Below the pieces are notes generated by a model that was not told the DNA's origin, ran no database searches, and was given only the letters and a program-made list of their open reading frames with translations. Of a stretch of DNA of 64,000 nt, positions 60,084-64,000 are shown piece after piece. The stretch is from Plantactinospora sp040120695 (lineage in GTDB: Bacteria; Actinomycetota; Actinomycetes; Mycobacteriales; Micromonosporaceae), in contig NZ_JBEEAC010000025.1 of the NCBI RefSeq assembly GCF_040120695.1, forward strand, positions 24,510 to 88,509, read 5' to 3'. The position numbers and the translations under genes are program-made. Every line of letters begins with the position of its first letter. Within the stretch, counting starts at the first letter, position 1.

Positions 60084-61313
60084 ATGATCGAGCTATTCGC
60101 CCGCCCGTTGGCGGACGCGTTCATGCAGGTCGGGGTCTACGTCGCGGTGATGGTCGCACTCTTCGGCTGGCTACGCTGGCGGTACGGCGACCGGGTCACC
60201 GACCATCTGACCCTCCGCCCCCGGCTCGGCCCCCTGGTCGGCGCCGTGCTCGGCGTCAGCCCTGGCTGCGGCGGCGCCATCATCCTGATGCCCCTGTACG
60301 CGCGCGGCAAGGTCTCCTTCGGAACGGTCGTCGCCGCCCTCGCGGCCACCATGGGCGACTCGTCCTGGGTGGTCATCGCCGCCGATCCGGTCTTCGCGCT
60401 CAGGATCCATGCACTGCTCTTCGCCGTGGGCCTGGTCACCGGCTACACGGTGGACCTGCTCGGGATCGACCCGGCCAACGCCCTCCCGGGCCGGACGCGG
60501 CGGTCGAGCCGACGCCGGACCGCCGTGCCGGGGTACGGCGCGAGCGACCCCGTGCCGGCGTACGGCGCGAGCGTGCCGACGGGCGCCGCGTCCGCGTGCC
60601 CCGCGGCCCGGGCCGGCACCGACGACCGGGCCGGAACGCCCGTCGCCCGCCCGGCGTCGGCGACCCTGGCCGTTGCCCTGCCGGCCGGCGCCGAGCCCGG
60701 GCGTCCCGCCGGGATGTCCCTGGTCTTCTGGGGACTCACCATGCCCGCCTTCCTGGTGTCGGTACCGGTCGTGTTCCACGCCGTCGACCAGCGACGCCTC
60801 ACCGGCGCGCTCGGCGGCGTCGACCCCTACCTCGCACTCGGCTGCTGCGGGACCCTGGTCGCGCTGCTCATCTTCGCCGCCGGTCGGGGCCGGTTCGCCG
60901 ACGACACGGTGGCCACCGCCTCTCCGTCGACCCGGCGGGAGGCACTGCGGCACAGCGCTCACGAGGCCTCGTTCATCACCGTCTGGGTGGCGGTGGCCTA
61001 TCTCGGATGGCAGATCCTCAGCACCACCACCGGATTCGACGGTTCCCAACTGGCGTTCGCCGGAGCCGCCGGTGTGCTCGTCGGAGCGCTGATCGGGCTC
61101 ATCCCCGGCTGCGCCGTACAGATCGTCTTCACCGGCATCTTCGTCACCGGCGGCCTGCCCGTGACGACGCTGGTGGCGAACGCGATCAGCCAGGACGGGG
61201 ATGCCCTGATCCCACTGGCGGCGCTGCGCCGCCGCGCTGCCGCGACGGCGACGGTGATAACCACCGTCCCGGCCCTGCTGGTCGGGCTGGGACTCCTGGT
61301 ACTACTCCGCTGA
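60084..61313 (+). CDS. Putative manganese/heavy-metal efflux membrane protein (DUF2899/ArsP_2-like)
   Basis: The 409-aa protein has about ten helices in two repeats. Each repeat carries a Pro-Gly-Cys motif: GAVLGVSPGCGGAIILMPLYARG near residue 60 and GALIGLIPGCAVQIVFTGIF near 345, the hallmark of the family annotated as putative manganese transporter or arsenic efflux. The cytosolic loop at about 135-210 is long, disordered and Ala/Arg-rich. The start ATG 60084 follows GGAAG. The placement after Mn-catalase supports manganese as substrate; that is inference. Confidence 0.8.
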   Translation: MIELFARPLADAFMQVGVYVAVMVALFGWLRWRYGDRVTDHLTLRPRLGPLVGAVLGVSPGCGGAIILMPLYARGKVSFGTVVAALAATMGDSSWVVIAADPVFALRIHALLFAVGLVTGYTVDLLGIDPANALPGRTRRSSRRRTAVPGYGASDPVPAYGASVPTGAASACPAARAGTDDRAGTPVARPASATLAVALPAGAEPGRPAGMSLVFWGLTMPAFLVSVPVVFHAVDQRRLTGALGGVDPYLALGCCGTLVALLIFAAGRGRFADDTVATASPSTRREALRHSAHEASFITVWVAVAYLGWQILSTTTGFDGSQLAFAGAAGVLVGALIGLIPGCAVQIVFTGIFVTGGLPVTTLVANAISQDGDALIPLAALRRRAAATATVITTVPALLVGLGLLVLLR

Positions 61314-61324
61314 AGGAGGCAGAG

Positions 61325-61651
61325 ATGCCGAGCCCGACCACCCCGACGGTCGTACCGCCCGATCCCGGCACCGACGGCTGGGCCTGTGACTTCGTCACGC
61401 TGCGCCAGGCGCGGAGGAAACTGGGTGTGCTCGCCGCCCTGACCGCTGTCGCGCTCTCCACCGGGGTCTCACCCTGGCTCTCCGCCGGTCTGCTGGCGCT
61501 GACCGTGCTGATCCCGGTCGCCCTGGTCGGCCATGGCGGATGGCAGATGTTGCCAGCCCTGGTGGCCGGAGCCCGGGACACATGGAAGCCGCTGTGCCGG
61601 GAACAGCAGCGTACCGACGTCGACCGGACCGGAGAGGGTGACGAAACGTGA
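61325..61651 (+). CDS. Small membrane protein of the Mn-catalase group
   Basis: The 108-aa protein has a hydrophilic N-terminus (PGTDGWACDFVTLRQARRKLG) and two hydrophobic helices (VLAALTAVALSTGVSPWLSAGLLALTVLIPVALVG), then a charged tail. GAAGGAGG lies 6 nt before the ATG, 12 nt after the transporter stop. The stop overlaps the hemerythrin start (GTGA), so it is part of the same operon. The family is not recognised. Confidence 0.7.
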   Translation: MPSPTTPTVVPPDPGTDGWACDFVTLRQARRKLGVLAALTAVALSTGVSPWLSAGLLALTVLIPVALVGHGGWQMLPALVAGARDTWKPLCREQQRTDVDRTGEGDET

Positions 61652-62223
61652 CAGCAGGGGTGAAGCAGGACGTCCTTGATCTGCTGACCGAACAGCACCA
61701 GCAGATCAAGGCGCTCTTCGGCCAGCTCGGCCGCGCCGAGGGAAACCAGAAACGCGAGCTGTTCCAGGATCTGGTTCGGCTACTCGCCGTGCACGAGAGC
61801 GCGGAGGAGATCGTGGTGCACCCGGTCGCGCAGCGCAAGATCGACCGAGGTGACACGGTGGCCGGGCGGCTCCGGCACGAGGAGGACGAGGCCAAGCACG
61901 AACTCGCCGCCCTCTACGACCTCGGCGTCGACCACCCGGACTTCGACCGCCGGTTGGCGAGATTCGCCGACGCGGTCGTCGCGCACGCGACCCGGGAGGA
62001 GACGGAGGAGTTCCCGTCGCTGCGCCGCAGCCTCTCCGCGGCCCAGCTCGGCCGGATGGCGGGCGCACTGCGCGTCGCCGAGTCGATGGCGCCGACCCGC
62101 CCGCATCCACATTCCGGCGAGTCCGCCTCGGCGAACCTGATGGCCGGCCCGCCGATGGCGGTCTTCGACCGGATCCGCGACGCCGTACGCGACTGGCGCG
62201 AATCCCATCGGGACCAGGACTGA
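61648..62223 (+). CDS. Hemerythrin-like (HHE) domain protein
   Basis: The 191-aa protein has repeated His/Glu ligand motifs of a four-helix di-iron hemerythrin: LLTEQHQQIKALF, LAVHESAEEIVVHP, LRHEEDEAKHEL and VVAHATREETEEFPSL. The tail is His/Ser-rich and disordered before a terminal helix (VFDRIRDAVRDWRESH). Such proteins bind oxygen or act in oxidative or nitrosative stress. The GTG start overlaps the preceding stop. Confidence 0.9.
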   Translation: MTAGVKQDVLDLLTEQHQQIKALFGQLGRAEGNQKRELFQDLVRLLAVHESAEEIVVHPVAQRKIDRGDTVAGRLRHEEDEAKHELAALYDLGVDHPDFDRRLARFADAVVAHATREETEEFPSLRRSLSAAQLGRMAGALRVAESMAPTRPHPHSGESASANLMAGPPMAVFDRIRDAVRDWRESHRDQD

Positions 62224-62284
62224 CCCTGAACCTGGCCGGGCCGGCCCGGCGGTGCTGAGTCGACAGTCGGCAGTGGCGGACGTA

Positions 62285-62332
62285 CGCACACCCGGGCATC
62301 GGGACGGGCGCACACCCGGGCATCGGGGCGGG
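62285..62332. repeat. 24-bp tandem duplication before the P-loop gene
   Basis: Two 24-bp units (cgcacacccgggcatcggga plus cggg, second copy with one change) lie in the 134-bp gap between the hemerythrin and P-loop genes. Confidence 0.85.
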
Positions 62333-62357
62333 GCCGGGCTGTGGCAGGGTTCGGGCC

Positions 62358-62933
62358 ATGCCCCAGCTCCTGGTCCTCACCGGCCCGATCGCGGCCGGCA
62401 AGAACACCGTCGCGGATCGGCTCACCCGACGGCTGACCGGGGATGGCCGCACCGTCGTGATCGTGGACGTCGACGAGGTCGCGGCGATGGTGGGCCCGCC
62501 CGGCGCGGGCAGGGCCGGGTTGTGGTTCGCCGCCCACGAGGCGCACGGTGCCCTCGTCGGGCAGTGGATGCGCTCGGACGTCGAGTACGTCGTGGCGGTA
62601 GGACCGTTCCACACCGACGTGGAGCGCGCGGCACTCACCCGTACGCTTCCGGACGACGCGGCCGTGCTGTGGGTCGTCATCGACGCTCCGGTGTCCGTGA
62701 CGTTCGCCCGCGCACAGGCCGACCCGGGCCGCGTGCTCTCCCGCGAACCCGGGTTCCATCACCGCGCGCACCAACGGTTCCGAGAGCAGTTGCCGACGAT
62801 CCCGGCCGATCTGACCTTCGACTCGGAGAAGCTGGACGCGGAGCGGATCGCGACCGGGATCGCGGAGAGGCTCGGCCTCGCCGGCACTGCCCTGCCCGAC
62901 CGACCGGGTCAGGACGGGCAGTCGAAGAGGTAG
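62358..62933 (+). CDS. P-loop kinase-like protein (AAA_33/shikimate-kinase-like fold)
   Basis: The 191-aa protein has an N-terminal P-loop LLVLTGPIAAGKNTVADRL, in which Asn takes the place of the usual Ser/Thr after GK. It also has a hydrophobic strand plus acidic residues VVIVDVDEVAAMV and VLWVVIDAPVSVTFARAQADPGR with an Arg-rich lid region. It resembles small-molecule kinases or zeta-toxin-like AAA_33 proteins. The substrate is unknown. Single gene; the upstream gap holds a tandem repeat. Confidence 0.8.
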   Translation: MPQLLVLTGPIAAGKNTVADRLTRRLTGDGRTVVIVDVDEVAAMVGPPGAGRAGLWFAAHEAHGALVGQWMRSDVEYVVAVGPFHTDVERAALTRTLPDDAAVLWVVIDAPVSVTFARAQADPGRVLSREPGFHHRAHQRFREQLPTIPADLTFDSEKLDAERIATGIAERLGLAGTALPDRPGQDGQSKR

Positions 62934-62969
62934 CTGCCATGCGGTCCGGTCGCGGCGGCGGGTGGGTCG

Positions 62970-63689
62970 TCAGACCGCGCCGTGACGGGCGGGGGCGGCG
63001 AGCTGGCCGTGGAGGTGGACGGCGAGCAGGGTGAGCCAGAGCAGTCCGATGACGACGGTGATCCGCTGGAACAGTCCGGCTAGGCCGACGAGCCCGGCGA
63101 CCTGAGCGAATCCGGCGCTGGCCAGGATGTCTCCGGCCAGGAAGGCGAGCCCGGTGAGGGCCGAATAGCTCGCCCATCCGTGCCGACGCTCCCCGACGAA
63201 CCTGCGGGTGAAGACGAAGCAGGCGGCTGCCAGCGCCGGGAAGGCGAACAGGGCGAACCCGTCGTGCAGCGCCCCGGAGGTGGTGTACTCGGCCGGCACT
63301 TCCGGAGTGCCGGGTGGGTACCCGCTGATCGGGTCGGTGACGAACACGCCCGCGCCGAGCAGCCCGATCGCCCAGACTCCGATGAGCAACGGTCCCCAGG
63401 TCGCCGCCCTGCCCGGCGCGAGTGCCCGCCGCACCCCGACCGCGAACGCCAGGGTGAGCAGACCGCAGAGGAGGAAGTTGACCGTCTGGGTCCAGCCATG
63501 GGGGCCAAGGGCGAGCGAACTGACCGGATGCCGCAACGGGTCGTAGTCGTCGCGGGTGGCGCCCTCGATCAGGAATGCCAGGACGAACAGCGGCCCGGCG
63601 ACGATGCCGCAGCGGAGCAGCGCCCGGGTCCTCCGGCGGGGACGCGGGGCGGGGGGCGTGCTCGCGGGTTGCAGGGTGATGGTGGTCAT
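62970..63689 (-). CDS. DUF998 membrane protein
   Basis: The 239-aa protein has about six helices and the family start CGIVAGPLFVLAFLIEGATRDDYDPLRHPVSSLALGPHGWTQTVNFLLCGLL, where the HPVSSLALGxxGW segment is typical of DUF998. Later segments include VFVTDPISGYPPGTP and the loop LHDGFALFAFP. ATG 63689 has AAGGGG upstream. The promoter carries two TetR-style operators. The function is unknown; DUF998 genes often sit beside TetR regulators, but none is adjacent here within the window. Confidence 0.87.
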   Translation of the reverse strand: MTTITLQPASTPPAPRPRRRTRALLRCGIVAGPLFVLAFLIEGATRDDYDPLRHPVSSLALGPHGWTQTVNFLLCGLLTLAFAVGVRRALAPGRAATWGPLLIGVWAIGLLGAGVFVTDPISGYPPGTPEVPAEYTTSGALHDGFALFAFPALAAACFVFTRRFVGERRHGWASYSALTGLAFLAGDILASAGFAQVAGLVGLAGLFQRITVVIGLLWLTLLAVHLHGQLAAPARHGAV

Positions 63690-63731
63690 CGCTGACCCCT
63701 TTCGGCCGTGCCGGCGGGTACCCGTCGAGTT

Positions 63732-63776
63732 TGTCAACTTACGTTGACATCGCCGCGCTGTCAACTGCGGTTGACA
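63732..63776 (-). promoter_or_regulatory. Two 18-bp operators over the DUF998 promoter
   Basis: TGTCAACTTACGTTGACA (63732-63749) and TGTCAACTGCGGTTGACA (63759-63776) have identical TGTCAAC/GTTGACA arms and four-base centres, 27 bp apart centre to centre. On the minus strand TTGACA of the distal site, a 17-bp spacer and TAAGTT of the proximal site form a promoter, so each operator covers one promoter element. Confidence 0.75.
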
Positions 63777-63869
63777 GCGGCGGTTCCGGTAGGCCTGCGG
63801 CCAGGTGTGGGTTCTCAGCGGAGTTGATCCGTTCTCACTGGACCTGATCCGTACCTGATCCGTTCTCAC

Positions 63870-64000
63870 GGAACGGGACTGTACAAATAACGGCTGATCG
63901 ACCGATCAAGGGAGAGACGCCAGATGACGACCGAGACCACCGTGGGACAGCCGGCCGCTGGGCCGGTGGGTGCGGTCACGGATGAGCAGTTGATCGCGAT
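63870..64000 (+). mobile_element. Left end of an IS256-family insertion sequence (cut by window)
   Basis: A segment beginning near 63870 (ggaacgggactgtacaaata) resembles the terminal inverted repeat of IS256-type elements, and the transposase start follows at 63924. Just upstream, ctgatccgttctcac-like direct repeats (63823-63868) border the element. The right end lies outside the window. Confidence 0.6.
63924..64000 (+). CDS. IS256-family transposase, N-terminal fragment
   Basis: Twenty-five codons are present, reading MTTETTVGQPAAGPVGAV then TDEQLIA, and match the usual start of actinomycete IS256 transposases (...DEQLIAMLVDRARxxG). GGGAGA precedes the ATG. The gene runs off the window edge; the catalytic DDE residues are not visible. 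Confidence 0.6.
   Translation, partial: MTTETTVGQPAAGPVGAVTDEQLIA

Overview
High-GC actinomycete chromosomal DNA. GC-saturated third codon positions, frequent GTG starts, many 4-base ATGA/GTGA gene overlaps and the gene families present (HisKA_3/NarL two-component pairs, LplB-type sugar importers, NRPS) point to Actinomycetes. Micromonosporaceae is a plausible family, but that is inference from style only. No rRNA or tRNA gene or CRISPR array was seen.

Layout. (i) 1-12.7 kb holds stand-alone accessory genes: an FAD monooxygenase divergent from a TetR regulator with paired operators, a CPBP-protease remnant, a DUF6624 gene, a secreted GH43-CBM enzyme, a decayed patch (frameshifted MaoC-like gene and two truncated genes, one a MarR 3' end), a methyltransferase divergent from an AraC regulator, a NarL-type two-component pair divergent from an MMPL exporter, and an MFS transporter. 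(ii) 13-15.2 kb: a LacI regulator and a CDF metal exporter with a palindrome inside its promoter spacer. (iii) 15.3-29.3 kb: a glucuronoxylan-oligosaccharide locus. A LacI repressor with CCGAAA-N-TTTCGG operators is divergent from a coupled run of GH3, two permeases, a binding lipoprotein, GH39, DUF624, GH42 and GH67. No ABC ATPase is encoded, so a shared MsiK-like ATPase elsewhere is inferred. (iv) 29.4-37.2 kb: a TetR regulator with a 29-bp perfect palindrome and a quinone-oxidoreductase-like gene, NYN/OST-HTH protein, conserved hypothetical, phosphodiester glycosidase-golvesin protein, GNAT and AlkZ-like protein.

(v) 37.5-56.6 kb is the most interesting segment: ten genes in one direction with overlapping or 1-nt junctions, forming a glyco-peptide NRPS cluster. 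Order: GmhA-like isomerase, sugar O-methyltransferase, stand-alone C domain with a degenerate HHxxxDG motif, GT2 with a methyltransferase-like tail, HAD phosphatase, C-A-T (Glu at the position-239 equivalent, basic residue predicted), C-A-T-TE-MFS (Ser code, Cys in the TE nucleophile elbow, exporter fused to the synthetase), acyl-AMP ligase, C-A-T (Gly code), free carrier protein. A small acylated or starter-capped, glycosylated peptide with Gly, a basic residue and Ser, released by the Cys thioesterase and exported by the fused MFS domain, is the working model.

(vi) 56.7-64 kb: an NAD(P)-binding protein, a second NarL-type regulator divergent from a soluble histidine kinase, a manganese/redox group (Mn-catalase, putative Mn exporter, small membrane protein, hemerythrin), a P-loop kinase-like protein, a DUF998 membrane protein with two 18-bp operators, and the left end of an IS256-family element cut by the window edge. 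A recurring feature across the window is short tandem duplication (18-24 bp units, about ten loci), often at gene 3' ends.
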